The notes beneath the pieces are model-generated. The model was not told the origin of the DNA. It saw only the letters and a program-made list of their open reading frames with translations, and searched no databases. A stretch of 64,000 bases of DNA from NCBI RefSeq assembly GCF_019511345.1, contig NZ_JAEUAK010000005.1, positions 1 through 64,000 of the forward strand, in the 5' to 3' direction. The position numbers and the translations under genes were made by a program. Numbering within the stretch: the first letter of the stretch is position 1; every line of letters starts with the position of its first letter. Of the stretch, positions 26,503 to 35,843 are shown piece after piece. Source of the DNA: Rhizobium mesosinicum (GTDB taxonomy: Bacteria; Pseudomonadota; Alphaproteobacteria; Rhizobiales; Rhizobiaceae).

Positions 26503-27417
26503 TCAGCGATAGCCGGTCTCATCAGCCGGCCGGCCGGGCTCTTGCACCTCGGCCAAGTAGCGCCAGCAATCCGGGCGCGTGCCGTCGAGATCGGTCAAGT
26601 CGTAGGCTTTCGCCAGTTGGAAGCTTGAAAGCGATTGGCCGTTCCATCTCTTACGGTCGGGATCGGCGGCAAGGGCAGCTACGCCCCGGCCGGTGAAACG
26701 CGGCGTTTCGGAGATAGCGAAATGCGGCTGGACTTTCGTGGCGTCGCGCCAATTTTCTTCCTTCACGCCATAGTTATCCAGCATCATTTCAGATCGCATC
26801 CAGCCGGGAGAAACCGAGACTGACGTCGCGCCGTGGCGCGCAAGATCCTTGGCGTGCGCCCAGGCCATGCGGTTCGTGCCCGTCTTGACGAGATCGTAGT
26901 AGGGGCAGAGCCGGTAATGCGTGGCATTGTATTCTGCCGTACCGTCGGTCATCTCCACCAGCAGGCCACCAGGCTTTTCGATCATTAGCGCCAAAGCGTA
27001 ATGGGCGGTGATGAAATGGGTGTCGATCGCAAGCCGCAGCATATGCAAGCCCTTGTCGAGGGAATGCTCCCAGACCGGCTTGTCCCACTCCGTCAGATGC
27101 TCGCCGCCCCAGATATCGTTGACGAGGATATCGAGCTTGCCCTCCTCCGCCCGGATGCGGGCAACCAGCGCTTCGACTTGCTCGGGAACCAGATGATCCA
27201 CCTGCACGGCAATGCCACGCCCACCCGCCGCGCTCACCAGTTCGCCTGTCTCCTCGATGGTCTCGGGCCGGCCATATTCGGATTGGTGCGCGCGGGTCGT
27301 GCGGCCGGTCACATAGACCGTCGCCCCTGCCGCGCCGAGTTCCACCGCAATGCCGCGGCCGGCACCGCGCGTTCCGCCGGCAACAAGTGCCACCTTTCCC
27401 TTCAACTTCGCTGTCAC
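26503..27417 (-). CDS. SDR family oxidoreductase
   Basis: About 304 aa. The NAD(P) motif is VALVAGGTRGAGRGIAVELG, the adenine-side acidic motif is AVQVDHL, and the usual NNAG reads VNDIWGG. The catalytic YxxxK is in CPYYDLVKTGTNRMAWAHAKDLARHG. FTGRGVAALAADPDRKRWNGQ is the C-terminal part. A GTG start at 27417 with GGGGAGGA upstream is preferred over 27447. It lies head-to-head with a TetR gene; the shared 102-bp region has a TetR-type operator. The substrate is unknown. Confidence 0.87.
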   Translation of the reverse strand: MTAKLKGKVALVAGGTRGAGRGIAVELGAAGATVYVTGRTTRAHQSEYGRPETIEETGELVSAAGGRGIAVQVDHLVPEQVEALVARIRAEEGKLDILVNDIWGGEHLTEWDKPVWEHSLDKGLHMLRLAIDTHFITAHYALALMIEKPGGLLVEMTDGTAEYNATHYRLCPYYDLVKTGTNRMAWAHAKDLARHGATSVSVSPGWMRSEMMLDNYGVKEENWRDATKVQPHFAISETPRFTGRGVAALAADPDRKRWNGQSLSSFQLAKAYDLTDLDGTRPDCWRYLAEVQEPGRPADETGYR

Positions 27418-27474
27418 TTCGCTTTCCTCCCCGCTAGAAACAATCAATCGGCCTGATTGGCTTGCTTGTATGTA

Positions 27475-27488
27475 AACGAATGTTCGTT
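27475..27488. promoter_or_regulatory. TetR-type operator
   Basis: AACGAATGTTCGTT is a perfect inverted repeat of AACGAA around TG, within a longer AT-rich near-palindrome (ATGTAAACG...CGTTCATAAAT). It is central between the divergent SDR gene and TetR gene, as expected for a TetR-family repressor that controls both itself and the SDR gene. Confidence 0.75.
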
Positions 27489-27519
27489 CATAAATATGGC
27501 GAACGCAAGGGAAAATTTC

Positions 27520-28089
27520 ATGCCGCGTCCGCGCACGCTTTCAGATGAACAGCTACTTTCGATGGTTCTCGATGTGATCCAGTCCGAGGGGCCGGATGCG
27601 GCGACCTTTGCGGCGATCGCCAAGGCGAGTGGCCTTTCCGGCTCAACGCTGGTGCAGCGCTTCGCCACCAAGGCCGGCATGCTGCGCGCCGCGCTGCTCC
27701 ACGCCTGGGATCGGCTGGACGCCGAAACGGCGCGGCTTGCCGAGACCCTGCCGAAGACCGCGGAGGGTGCGATCGCGCTCCTGACCGGTCTTTCCCGGGA
27801 CTATGGCGATAGTCCCGCCTCCTATGCGGAAGGCCTGCTTCTGCTGCGCGAGGATTTCCGCGATCCGGTGCTGCGCGCCCGCGGCGGGGCCTGGGGGGCT
27901 GCCCTGACGGCAGCCCTCGCACAGCGTTTTGAGGGTCGGAAGCAAGCGCAAATCATTGCACGGCTGATGCTTTCGCAGTGGCAGGGATCGCTGCTCTGGT
28001 GGGGTTTCTCGTCCGAGGGGGCCGTGGCCGACTACGTGGAGCAGGAACTGCGGTTGTTTCTTGCCGCCCTCCAGCCCAAATTAATCTAG
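27520..28089 (+). CDS. TetR/AcrR family regulator
   Basis: The 189-aa protein begins MPRPRTLSDEQLLSMVLDVI. The helix-turn-helix is DAATFAAIAKASGLSGSTLVQRFATKAGMLRAALLHAW (about 22-60), followed by an all-helical ligand domain ending in DYVEQELRLFLAAL. The ATG at 27520 has AAGGGA upstream; an earlier in-frame ATG at 27496 lies just after the operator. It presumably represses the divergent SDR gene through the palindrome at 27475. Confidence 0.87.
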   Translation: MPRPRTLSDEQLLSMVLDVIQSEGPDAATFAAIAKASGLSGSTLVQRFATKAGMLRAALLHAWDRLDAETARLAETLPKTAEGAIALLTGLSRDYGDSPASYAEGLLLLREDFRDPVLRARGGAWGAALTAALAQRFEGRKQAQIIARLMLSQWQGSLLWWGFSSEGAVADYVEQELRLFLAALQPKLI

Positions 28090-28183
28090 GGTCTCCTGCG
28101 AGTTCTTATCGTTTGTCGAGGGCAAGAGCCCGCGCTATCGACCGCATGCCGGCCATATCGTCGGACGATAGAGAGGAGACGCC

Positions 28184-29341
28184 ATGAAGGTAAGACATTG
28201 CCTTATCGCCCTCGCCTTGTCGGTGAGCCCGCTTCATGCGGCAGACATGACGGACAAGGCGTTCCAGGAGATAGCGGAGCGCGTTTTTCAGCCCGTGATC
28301 AAACAATACGACATACCGGGACTGGCCGTCGGCGTGACGATCAGCGGCTCGGAATTCTATTACGCATATGGTGAAGCCTCGCGCGAGACGAAAGCGCCCG
28401 TGACCGGCGACACGATCTTCGAGCTCGGCTCCGTCAGCAAAATTTTTAATGTCACGCTTGCCGCACTTGCCGAACAGCGCAGCCTGCTTTCGATGGACCA
28501 GCCGGTTTCGACCTACCTGCCGGAACTCAAGGACAGCGCCTTCGACAGGATCACACTCGTCAATCTTGCCACCCATACCTCGGGCGGCCTGCCGCTGCAG
28601 GTGCCGGATAGCGTGACTGACGATGCCGGGCTGATGACCTATCTCAAGAGCTGGAAGCCGGCCTATGATGCGGGCACCATGCGCTCCTATTCCAATGTCA
28701 GCATCGGCCTTCTCGGGCGCATTGCCGGAGAGCGTTTCGGCGGCACCTACAGGCAGGCCGCCGAAGGCCGGCTGTTTCCCGCCCTCGGTCTCAAAAGCAC
28801 CTTCATCGCAGTTCCGCCCGATGCCATGGATCGCTACGCTTTCGGTTATGACAAGGCCAACAAGCCGGTCCGCGTCGGACCCGGCGTCCTCGACGACGAG
28901 GCCTACGGCATCAAGACCACGGTCCGCGACATGGTGCATCTGCTGGAGCTGAATTTGAAGCCGGATGCTCTGGCACCCGAACTCAAGGCCGCAATCGAGA
29001 AGACGCATACGGGCTATTTCGATACGGCCTATTACACGCAGGACATGGTTTGGGAGCAATATGCCTGGCCCGTCGCGCTCAATAAGCTCCTCGACGGCAA
29101 CTCTGCCAAAATGAGCCTGGAAAGCCAGCCGGTGAAAAAGCGGGCGGAACCGCTTGCGCCGCAGAGCGCAGTGCTGATGAACAAGACCGGATCGACGAAC
29201 GGTTTCGGCGCCTATGTCGTGCTGCTGCCGAAGGCACAAATCGGGCTGACGGTGCTCGCGAACCGGAACTATCCGAATACCGCGCGCGCCGAAGCCGGGC
29301 TGAAATTCATCCACGCACTGGAGGCATATACAGCGAAATAG
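28184..29341 (+). CDS. ampC: Class C beta-lactamase
   Basis: The 385-aa protein has a signal peptide (MKVRHCLIALALSVSPLHA, cleavage before ADMTD). All class C active-site motifs are present: Ser83-x-x-Lys86 in ELGSVSKIFN, Tyr169-Ser-Asn171 in MRSYSNVS and Lys334-Thr-Gly336 in NKTGSTNGFG. THTSGGLPLQVPD is also typical. Length and motif spacing match functional AmpC enzymes that hydrolyse cephalosporins in the periplasm. No AmpR-type LysR gene is adjacent, so expression is probably constitutive or controlled elsewhere. It stands in a single-gene unit. Confidence 0.93.
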   Translation: MKVRHCLIALALSVSPLHAADMTDKAFQEIAERVFQPVIKQYDIPGLAVGVTISGSEFYYAYGEASRETKAPVTGDTIFELGSVSKIFNVTLAALAEQRSLLSMDQPVSTYLPELKDSAFDRITLVNLATHTSGGLPLQVPDSVTDDAGLMTYLKSWKPAYDAGTMRSYSNVSIGLLGRIAGERFGGTYRQAAEGRLFPALGLKSTFIAVPPDAMDRYAFGYDKANKPVRVGPGVLDDEAYGIKTTVRDMVHLLELNLKPDALAPELKAAIEKTHTGYFDTAYYTQDMVWEQYAWPVALNKLLDGNSAKMSLESQPVKKRAEPLAPQSAVLMNKTGSTNGFGAYVVLLPKAQIGLTVLANRNYPNTARAEAGLKFIHALEAYTAK

Positions 29342-29466
29342 CCGCCAGGCGGCCGGTCGCAGCAAAGGTCGCGACCGGCGCCAGCGGTTCCCTATCCATT
29401 GGTGTCGCGGGACAGATCTCTCTTATCCGTGATATAGCGGCCGGTACCCCAATCAGGATGGAATGC

Positions 29467-30975
29467 ATGTCATCGCATATGCTGGCAGATCCGCTGTATC
29501 AGTTTCTCGTTCTCGTCCTGCTGAGCGTCGCGGCGCGGTTCATTTTCGGACGAGAACCCACCTTCCGGCTGGCTGCCAACCTCGTCTTTTTCGCGCTGCT
29601 GACCTTGTTGCTCGTGAAGCACGAGATTGCCCCCTATACGTCCGACATGGGCAATGCCGACGATCTCTTCCGGCGCATCTTCGTCGGGGTCGCCAAGGCC
29701 GTCTGGTGGATCGGCGGGGCGATGGTGCTGGCAAGCTCGGTCCGGCTCTTCCTGATCTTCGAGCGCAAGCCGCGTGAGGGGCGCCTGCTGCAGGATCTCG
29801 TCGTCGCCATCATCTATCTCGGTGCCGGGCTTTCGGTCGTGGCTTACGTCTTCGGCGTACCGGTCGGCACACTGATCGCCACATCGGGCGTCTTCGCCAT
29901 CGTGCTCGGCCTTGCGCTGCAGAGCACGCTGAATGACGTCTTCTCGGGCATCGCGCTCAACCTCGGCCGGCATTACAGCGTGGGTGATTGGATCGTTCTC
30001 GACGACGGCGTGCAGGGGCGCGTGGTGGAGACGAACTGGCGCTCCACCCATCTCCTGAACGGCACGAACGACCTCGTCATCGTTCCGAACAGCGCGCTCG
30101 CCAAGGCGCGGCTGACGAACCTGACAAGCCCCGAAGAAGCACACGGCGTGTCGCTGAAGATCCGGGTCGTGCCGTCAAGTCCGCCGGCGACCATCGAAGA
30201 GACGATGCGCACGGTGCTCTTGAGCAGCAATGCCATCCTGAAATCCCCTACCCCTGTTGTCAGCATCACAGGGCTGGACAGCAGCGCCATCGAATTCGAA
30301 CTCTCCTTCCGCGTCTCCGGGTTGGGCGAAGCGACTGCCGCCCGCAACGAAGTCTACGATCTCGTCTATCGTCACATCAGGGCGGCCGGTCTGCAGCTTG
30401 CCGCATCCGCAGGCTCGCCGGCAATTCCCGTTACCGATCCGCAGGAAGACGCCGGGAAACATCCGAACTCGGCCTGGCGTCTGCTCAATGCCATCCCGCT
30501 CTTTTCGACGCTGACGGAAGACGAGAAGGAGTCGCTCGCCGCCGATATGAAACGGCTGACCTTCCGCAAGGATGCATTGATCGCGACACAGGATTCATCG
30601 CTGACATCGCTGATGATCGTCAGGCGCGGGGTGGCCGTCGTCGAACGCAAGGAAGGCGGAGAGACGATCGAGCTTGCGAGAATTGCACCGGGCGATCTGT
30701 TCGGCGAACGCGGTGTGCTGATGGGGGCGCCGGAGCCGGCCAATATCCGTGCGCTCACATCCGTCGTGGTTTATGAGATCGCCAAGGATCATCTTGCCGC
30801 CATCATGCAGGAGCGGCCGGCACTTGCCGAAGAGCTCGGCCTGCTGCTGTCGCGCCGGATCGAATCCGAGAAACATCGTTTCAGCGCCGGTGTGTCGGCC
30901 GACGCCAGTCATCCGACGACGCTGACGACACGCATAAGGCATCTGTTCCAGATCCCTCACAGCACCTGGTCGTGA
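29467..30975 (+). CDS. MscS-type channel with C-terminal cyclic-nucleotide-binding-like domain
   Basis: About 502 aa. The N-terminus has four hydrophobic segments (FLVLVLLSVAARFIFG, LVFFALLTLLLV, WWIGGAMVLASSVRLFLIF, LVVAIIYLGAGLSVVAYVFGV). The pore-lining helix is SGVFAIVLGLALQSTLNDVFSGIALNL, and the beta domain is YSVGDWIVLDDGVQGRVVETNWRST. Residues from about 345 (PLFSTLTEDEKESLA) form a Crp-type domain with GDLFGERGVLMGAPEPANIRAL. In that loop the phosphate-binding Arg of a true cNMP site appears to be missing (PEPAN for PRxAT). It probably gates on membrane tension with a regulatory cap. The start could also be 29458. Confidence 0.87.
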   Translation: MSSHMLADPLYQFLVLVLLSVAARFIFGREPTFRLAANLVFFALLTLLLVKHEIAPYTSDMGNADDLFRRIFVGVAKAVWWIGGAMVLASSVRLFLIFERKPREGRLLQDLVVAIIYLGAGLSVVAYVFGVPVGTLIATSGVFAIVLGLALQSTLNDVFSGIALNLGRHYSVGDWIVLDDGVQGRVVETNWRSTHLLNGTNDLVIVPNSALAKARLTNLTSPEEAHGVSLKIRVVPSSPPATIEETMRTVLLSSNAILKSPTPVVSITGLDSSAIEFELSFRVSGLGEATAARNEVYDLVYRHIRAAGLQLAASAGSPAIPVTDPQEDAGKHPNSAWRLLNAIPLFSTLTEDEKESLAADMKRLTFRKDALIATQDSSLTSLMIVRRGVAVVERKEGGETIELARIAPGDLFGERGVLMGAPEPANIRALTSVVVYEIAKDHLAAIMQERPALAEELGLLLSRRIESEKHRFSAGVSADASHPTTLTTRIRHLFQIPHSTWS

Positions 30976-30978
30976 CGC

Positions 30979-31464
30979 TCAGCCGGTCTTTTCCGCGGGC
31001 TCTTCGGCGTCTTCGCCGACCGTCAGCGGCCAGTCGACGACATAATCTTCGAAATCATCGATATCGACGTCGTTTTCGCTGATGGTGCGGCCGCGGGCCG
31101 AGATGCCGGCAGCGTGGACGGTTTCCGGATCCCCTGATACCAGCGGGTGCCACCAATAGAGATCGCGGCCCTCGTTGACGAGGCGATAGCCGCAGGTCGG
31201 CGGCAGCCATGCGATCTCGGAGACGTTCTCCTTGGTGAGCTGAACGCAATCAGGCACGAAATCCCAGCGGTTCGGATAGCTGGAACAGCGGCAGCTTTCG
31301 CTGTCGAGCAGCTTGCAGCGGACCGAGGTGAAATAGACGTCGCCGCTATCCCATTCCTCGAGTTTGTTGAGGCAACAGAGGCCGCAGCCGTCGCAGAGGC
31401 TTTCCCACTCCTCGGCGTTCATTTCGGCAAGCGTCTTTCGCTTCCAGAAGGGCAGATCGTTCAT
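30979..31464 (-). CDS. YcgN-family cysteine cluster protein
   Basis: The 161-aa protein has the UPF0260/YcgN pattern: [32 protein letters not shown] with its CxxCxxCC cluster, [18 protein letters not shown] and [37 protein letters not shown]. Eight or more conserved cysteines suggest metal or iron-sulfur binding. The function is unknown. It ends 3 bp from the end of the convergent MscS gene and is divergent from the PBP gene. Confidence 0.9.
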   Translation of the reverse strand: MNDLPFWKRKTLAEMNAEEWESLCDGCGLCCLNKLEEWDSGDVYFTSVRCKLLDSESCRCSSYPNRWDFVPDCVQLTKENVSEIAWLPPTCGYRLVNEGRDLYWWHPLVSGDPETVHAAGISARGRTISENDVDIDDFEDYVVDWPLTVGEDAEEPAEKTG

Positions 31465-31652
31465 CGCTCGTTTCTTGCAACAGCCGCCCGCAAATTCGCG
31501 TGACGACCGTTCAACTCTCTTGTTCTTGTGCGCAAAATCAACCAATTATTCAACTTGCTCCGGCTATCCGGAGAGTGAGGCGGCCCATTCAGGCCCGCTC
31601 TGGCGTCCGGAATCCGACGGCCGGCAGGCGTGTTCAAGCGGGAATACAGGAC

Positions 31653-33836
31653 GTGCAGGATCCGGACAACCCCGAAAGCGGGCCAGATAAACCCGAAAGC
31701 GGGCAAGGCAAGACGCCAGATAGGCGGGAAGCCAGGAACCGCCATCTGCTGCTGCGCATCGATTCGTGGATCGACTCGACCGTCTGGAACGCCGGCTTCC
31801 GCGCCGCCGAAATCTGGGAAGACACCACCATCTTCTTCCGCCGCTTCCGCGTTCGCGGCTGGAAACGTATGGTTTTCGAACTCGCTGGCGAGGGATTGAC
31901 GCTCGGTTCCGTCGGAATGGTGCTGATGCTGGCGCTCGCCCAGCCGGCTTTCGAGGCCACCAAGGAAGACTGGCGCAATCGCGGCGACTTCGCCGTCACC
32001 TTCCTCGACCGCTATGGAAACACCATTGGCCATCGCGGCGTCATCCATCAGAATTCCGTGCCGATCGACGAACTGCCGGATTCCCTGATCAAATCCGTCA
32101 TCGCGACCGAAGACCGCCGCTTCTTCGACCATTTCGGCATCGACGTCATCGGCCTCTTTCGCGCCATGGTCACCAATGCCCAGGCCGGCGAAGTCGTCCA
32201 GGGCGGCTCGACGCTGACGCAGCAGCTCGCCAAGAACCTGTTCCTCTCCAACGAGCGCTCGATCGACCGCAAGATCACCGAAGCCTTCCTGGCGCTGTGG
32301 CTCGAAGCCAATCTCTCCAAGAAAGAGATCCTCGCGACCTATCTCGACCGCGCCTACATGGGCGGCGGCACCTTCGGTGCTGCGGCAGCGGCGCAATTCT
32401 ATTTTGGCAAGAACATCACCGACGTGAACCTCGCCGAATCCGCCATGCTCGCCGGCCTCTTCAAGGCGCCGGCCAAATATGCGCCGCATGTGAACCTGCC
32501 GGCGGCGCGCGCGCGCGCCAACGAGGTGTTGACAAACCTCGTCCAGAGCGGACTGATGACCGAGGGACAGGTGATCGCGGCGCGGCGCAATCCCGCCACC
32601 GTCGTCGACCGCAACGAGGTGGAGTCGCCCGATTTCTTCCTCGACTGGGCCTTCGACGAAGTGCAGCGTCTGTCACCGCGCTTCCATCAGCGCTCGCTGA
32701 TCGTGCGCACCACGATCGACATGGGCATCCAGCAGGCAGCGGACGATTCCATCGAGACGTCGCTGCGCGAATATGGCGAGGCCTATCACGCCAAACAGGG
32801 CGCGATGGTGATGATCGAAAACGGCGGTGCGGTGCGCGCCATGGTCGGCGGACGCGACTATGGCGAGAGCCAGTTCAACCGCGCCACCAAGGCGCTACGC
32901 CAGCCGGGCTCCTCCTTCAAGGTCTATACCTATTCGGTGGCCATGGAGAGCGGGATGACGCCGAAGACGACGATTATCGACGCGCCGATCTCCTGGGGCA
33001 ACTGGAGCCCGCACAATTACGCAAACCGCTATGCCGGGCGCATCACACTGGAAACTGCGATCGCCCAGTCGATCAACACCATTCCGGTCCGACTTGCCAA
33101 GGAAAAGCTCGGGATCCAGCCGATCCGCGCCATGGCCAAGGCCATGGGCGTCGAAACGCCGATCCGCGACGACGTGACGATCCCGATCGGCACGTCCGAG
33201 GTGACGGTGCTCGACCAGGCGACCGCCTATGCCGTTTTCCCGGCCGGCGGCTTCCAATCGCGCCGCCATGGCATCACGCAGGTTCTCGACTACGACGGGG
33301 ACGTTCTCTACGATTTCGATCGCGACGAGCCGCCCCCCCGGCGGGTGCTTTCCGAACAAGCCGACAGCTATATGAACCAGATGCTGTCGCGGGTGCCCTA
33401 TGTGGGGACGGCGCGCAAGGCAGCGCTGGACAACGGTGTCGTCACCGCCGGCAAGACGGGAACGACGCAGGCCTATCGCGACGCCTGGTTCGTGGGCTTC
33501 ACCGGCAATTACACCTGCGCCGTCTGGTTCGGCAACGACGACTACACGTCGACCAACAACATGACCGGCGGTTCGCTCCCCGCCATGACCTTCAAGCGCG
33601 CCATGGACTATGCCCATCAGGGTGTCACGCTGCGCCCCATTCCCGGCATCGAAAACCCGCTGCCGTCCGAACAGGATGTCGCCAAGGCCCAGGCCAGTAA
33701 GCCGAAGGACGGCGTGCCGGCCCTCATTCGCCCGCGCATGCTCTCCGTACAATCGACAACCATTCTCAAGGGCATCGGGGAGAAGCTGAAGGATGCTGCA
33801 CCGCTCGAGGTGCAGAAGGTGGCGAGCGCGGAGTGA
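31653..33836 (+). CDS. Class A penicillin-binding protein (transglycosylase/transpeptidase)
   Basis: About 727 aa from a GTG at 31653; the open frame extends to 31500, but the upstream part looks non-coding. After a charged N-terminus comes one membrane anchor (LTLGSVGMVLMLALAQPAF). The GT51 transglycosylase domain has the catalytic Glu (about 153) in SVIATEDRRFFDHFG, and GGSTLTQQLAKNLFLS. The transpeptidase has SxxK in QPGSSFKVYTY (about 420-423), SxN in AQSINTIPV and KTG in AGKTGTTQAYRDAW. It polymerises and cross-links peptidoglycan in the periplasm. The DUF1214/1254 pair follows. Confidence 0.92.
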   Translation: MQDPDNPESGPDKPESGQGKTPDRREARNRHLLLRIDSWIDSTVWNAGFRAAEIWEDTTIFFRRFRVRGWKRMVFELAGEGLTLGSVGMVLMLALAQPAFEATKEDWRNRGDFAVTFLDRYGNTIGHRGVIHQNSVPIDELPDSLIKSVIATEDRRFFDHFGIDVIGLFRAMVTNAQAGEVVQGGSTLTQQLAKNLFLSNERSIDRKITEAFLALWLEANLSKKEILATYLDRAYMGGGTFGAAAAAQFYFGKNITDVNLAESAMLAGLFKAPAKYAPHVNLPAARARANEVLTNLVQSGLMTEGQVIAARRNPATVVDRNEVESPDFFLDWAFDEVQRLSPRFHQRSLIVRTTIDMGIQQAADDSIETSLREYGEAYHAKQGAMVMIENGGAVRAMVGGRDYGESQFNRATKALRQPGSSFKVYTYSVAMESGMTPKTTIIDAPISWGNWSPHNYANRYAGRITLETAIAQSINTIPVRLAKEKLGIQPIRAMAKAMGVETPIRDDVTIPIGTSEVTVLDQATAYAVFPAGGFQSRRHGITQVLDYDGDVLYDFDRDEPPPRRVLSEQADSYMNQMLSRVPYVGTARKAALDNGVVTAGKTGTTQAYRDAWFVGFTGNYTCAVWFGNDDYTSTNNMTGGSLPAMTFKRAMDYAHQGVTLRPIPGIENPLPSEQDVAKAQASKPKDGVPALIRPRMLSVQSTTILKGIGEKLKDAAPLEVQKVASAE

Positions 33837-33996
33837 TGGCCTAACCTGCGCTTAAGCGGCGCGCGGTGCGATCATCGCGAGGTCACTTAGTCTCTTCAGC
33901 CGGGGACACATCGCCTCACGGCATTCCACCCTGCCAGAATCAATGGTAACCCTTTCAACTGATTTGATCTTCAAGTTTGATCTTCAAGGGCGCAAG

Positions 33997-34584
33997 GTGT
34001 TTCGGTTTCCCCTTTTCATCCTGATCACGCTGATCGTCGCCTTCGGCGGCGGCATCATGATTTCGCTTTACGCGCTGGATGCGACGCAGGGATTCGGGGC
34101 GATCAAGCTCGGCGCCTGGGAGGCTTTTCCGGAACTCCAAACCGTCGACGCCGACCCCTATGCGAAATCGCACCGCGCGCGTGCAGGCAAACTGCTCTAT
34201 GGCAGCGCGGAAGGGCTGACATTTACAGCCGGTGTCGACGACAGCGGAGAGCGGCTGAATGCCGCCTGCCATTACCGTATCACCGGCCAGACGCCGCCGG
34301 CGCGGCTGTGGACGCTGTTTACTGCAGACAATGCCGGCAACCCCGTTTCCCTGCAGGCGAGCCTGCCGGCGGCGCTGAACTCATGGACGGTGTTGCGACA
34401 GCCCGATAGCAGCTTCGCCATCGACATCGCCGCACGCGCTCAGCCCGGCAACTGGCTGGCGCTGCCGCAGGCCGGCTCGTTCCGGCTGGTGCTGACGCTG
34501 TTCGACACGCCGACGGCCGGCAGCTCCGGCGTGATCGACCTTTCCATGCCGAAGCTGACCAAGATCGGGTGCGGCAATGCTTAG
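33997..34584 (+). CDS. DUF1214 domain membrane-anchored protein
   Basis: About 195 aa from a GTG with AAGGGCG upstream; an ATG at 33943 would add 18 residues, encoded by an imperfect direct repeat of GATCTTCAAG. An N-terminal membrane segment (FPLFILITLIVAFGGGIMISLYAL) precedes a periplasmic domain with LGAWEAFPELQTVDADPYAKSHRARAG and the DUF1214 core (WTLFTADNAGN, then FRLVLTLFDTP). It overlaps the DUF1254 gene by 8 bases; the two domains are fused in other bacteria, so they probably form one complex. The function is unknown. Confidence 0.85.
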   Translation: MFRFPLFILITLIVAFGGGIMISLYALDATQGFGAIKLGAWEAFPELQTVDADPYAKSHRARAGKLLYGSAEGLTFTAGVDDSGERLNAACHYRITGQTPPARLWTLFTADNAGNPVSLQASLPAALNSWTVLRQPDSSFAIDIAARAQPGNWLALPQAGSFRLVLTLFDTPTAGSSGVIDLSMPKLTKIGCGNA

Positions 34585-35125
34585 GGTGTTCTTCGCCCTC
34601 CTCGCCGGGCTTTTCGGCGCAGCGCTTCTGCACCTCGTCATCATTCTCGCGCTGCCGCACTTCACCGGCCGTGATGCGGCGACGCGCGTGGAGGCGGAAG
34701 GCGATCCGAACAATTTCTATCTGCTGAGCAGCCGATATGACGAGGCAGGGCTCGCCAATGGCGATCCCTTCGTGCGCACTGCCGTCTGCTCCTTCGATGT
34801 GAGCGAAGCTCCGGTGCATTTCACCGCCAAGGGCAATGTGCCCTTCTGGTCGATCGCGATCTATGACCGCGCCTCGAACGAGGTCTTCAGCATGAACGAC
34901 CGCACCTCCGTCGGCGGCGCGCTCGACGTTCTCGCAGCAAGCCCGATCCAATTGACGGATCTCCGCAAGAACCTGCCGCAGGCGCTGGAGCAGACGATCA
35001 TGGTGGAGATGGCGCATCCCGAGGGCTACGCGGTGCTGCGTACGTTAGCGCCGCAGTCAAGCTTCGACGAAGCTGCTCGGGCTTTTCTGACGGAAGCGGG
35101 CTGCGACGAGCTCGACGCCCGCTAG
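34577..35125 (+). CDS. DUF1254 domain membrane-anchored protein
   Basis: The 182-aa protein has a hydrophobic N-terminus (LRVFFALLAGLFGAALLHLVIILAL). A DUF1254-like domain follows, with YLLSSRYDEAGLANGDPFVRTAVCSFDVSEAP and VPFWSIAIYDRASNEVFSMNDRT. It starts inside the end of the DUF1214 gene, which implies coupled translation. It is likely anchored in the inner membrane facing the periplasm. The association with the upstream peptidoglycan synthase gene is suggestive but unproven. Confidence 0.85.
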   Translation: MLRVFFALLAGLFGAALLHLVIILALPHFTGRDAATRVEAEGDPNNFYLLSSRYDEAGLANGDPFVRTAVCSFDVSEAPVHFTAKGNVPFWSIAIYDRASNEVFSMNDRTSVGGALDVLAASPIQLTDLRKNLPQALEQTIMVEMAHPEGYAVLRTLAPQSSFDEAARAFLTEAGCDELDAR

Positions 35126-35140
35126 GGTTGTTTTCGTGAG

Positions 35141-35311
35141 TTACTTGTTGTTGACGCGCGGCGCAGAATGCGTCGGGCCTTTACCAGGGGTTTCGACGAT
35201 CCGTTCATAGCGGACGCCAGTAAACCAGAGGATTTTTGCTTCGCGGGGCTCCTTGCCCGTGCGGCGCGGCTCCTCACGCAGCCGGTCAGCCAATGCGACT
35301 ACAATTGCCAT
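35141..35311 (-). CDS. Small conserved-looking 56-aa protein
   Basis: The frame reads MAIVVALADRLREEPRRTGK, continues with EAKILWFTGVRYERIVETPG and ends in PRVNNK. GGGAG lies 8 bases before the ATG. The ILWFTGVRYER segment followed by a Pro/Lys tail resembles small hypothetical proteins I associate with rhizobial genomes; their function is unknown. It is convergent with the DUF1254 gene, 15 bp away. Codon use matches the surrounding genes. Confidence 0.7.
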   Translation of the reverse strand: MAIVVALADRLREEPRRTGKEPREAKILWFTGVRYERIVETPGKGPTHSAPRVNNK

Positions 35312-35843
35312 TCTCGTCTCCCTGCACTGCCCGAGACGGATGAACTTGCGATGGATTTCACCCTGCCCGCCATGTTGCGGGCCAGCGCGTCCTCAAGCGC
35401 CGGATGAACCGGATCGAGGGCATTCGCGCCTTTCTCACGGCACCTGATCGAAATACCGTGATGTTGCGGAGCTTCCACGATCGATATTCCCAAATCGCGT
35501 CGTTCCTGTCCGAATTGAGACACACGACAGTTAACAGATTACTAATGTTCTGCCATTGCTTTGAGCAGTCTGCTCGGTACCGAGATAACGCGCAGAATGG
35601 TTGTTTGGTTGCAGCCGCGGAAAAGAAAAGCCGGGCTGACATCCGTCCGATAAAATTGAGGATAATTCAGGCAGTTAGCGGCCAAAGCGACACCCCGGAG
35701 GCTGGTGTTGCAAATATGCGTCACAAAAATATTAATTGCAGCAGGGTTGGATCGGTGTATCCTCCTCCCATCGGCCAGAAGCTTTAAGGCGACGGTCGCT
35801 CGGGAGATCATACGTGCTCTTGCTGTCATTCGGAGAGCAGCCC
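35312..35843. other. Intergenic region without a supported gene
   Basis: I see no convincing coding frame here. The short open frames on both strands lack ribosome sites and family-like sequence. Base composition becomes AT-richer after about 35520 (GACAGTTAACAGATTACTAA, later ATATTAATTGCAG), consistent with promoter DNA for the small gene at 35844. No clear terminator or RNA gene is visible. Confidence 0.4.

Noticed and set aside
35168..35787. Short plus-strand open frames between DUF1254 and the gene at 35844
   Set aside because: There is no ribosome site, no recognisable protein and unfavourable composition; only the minus-strand 56-aa frame is supported.
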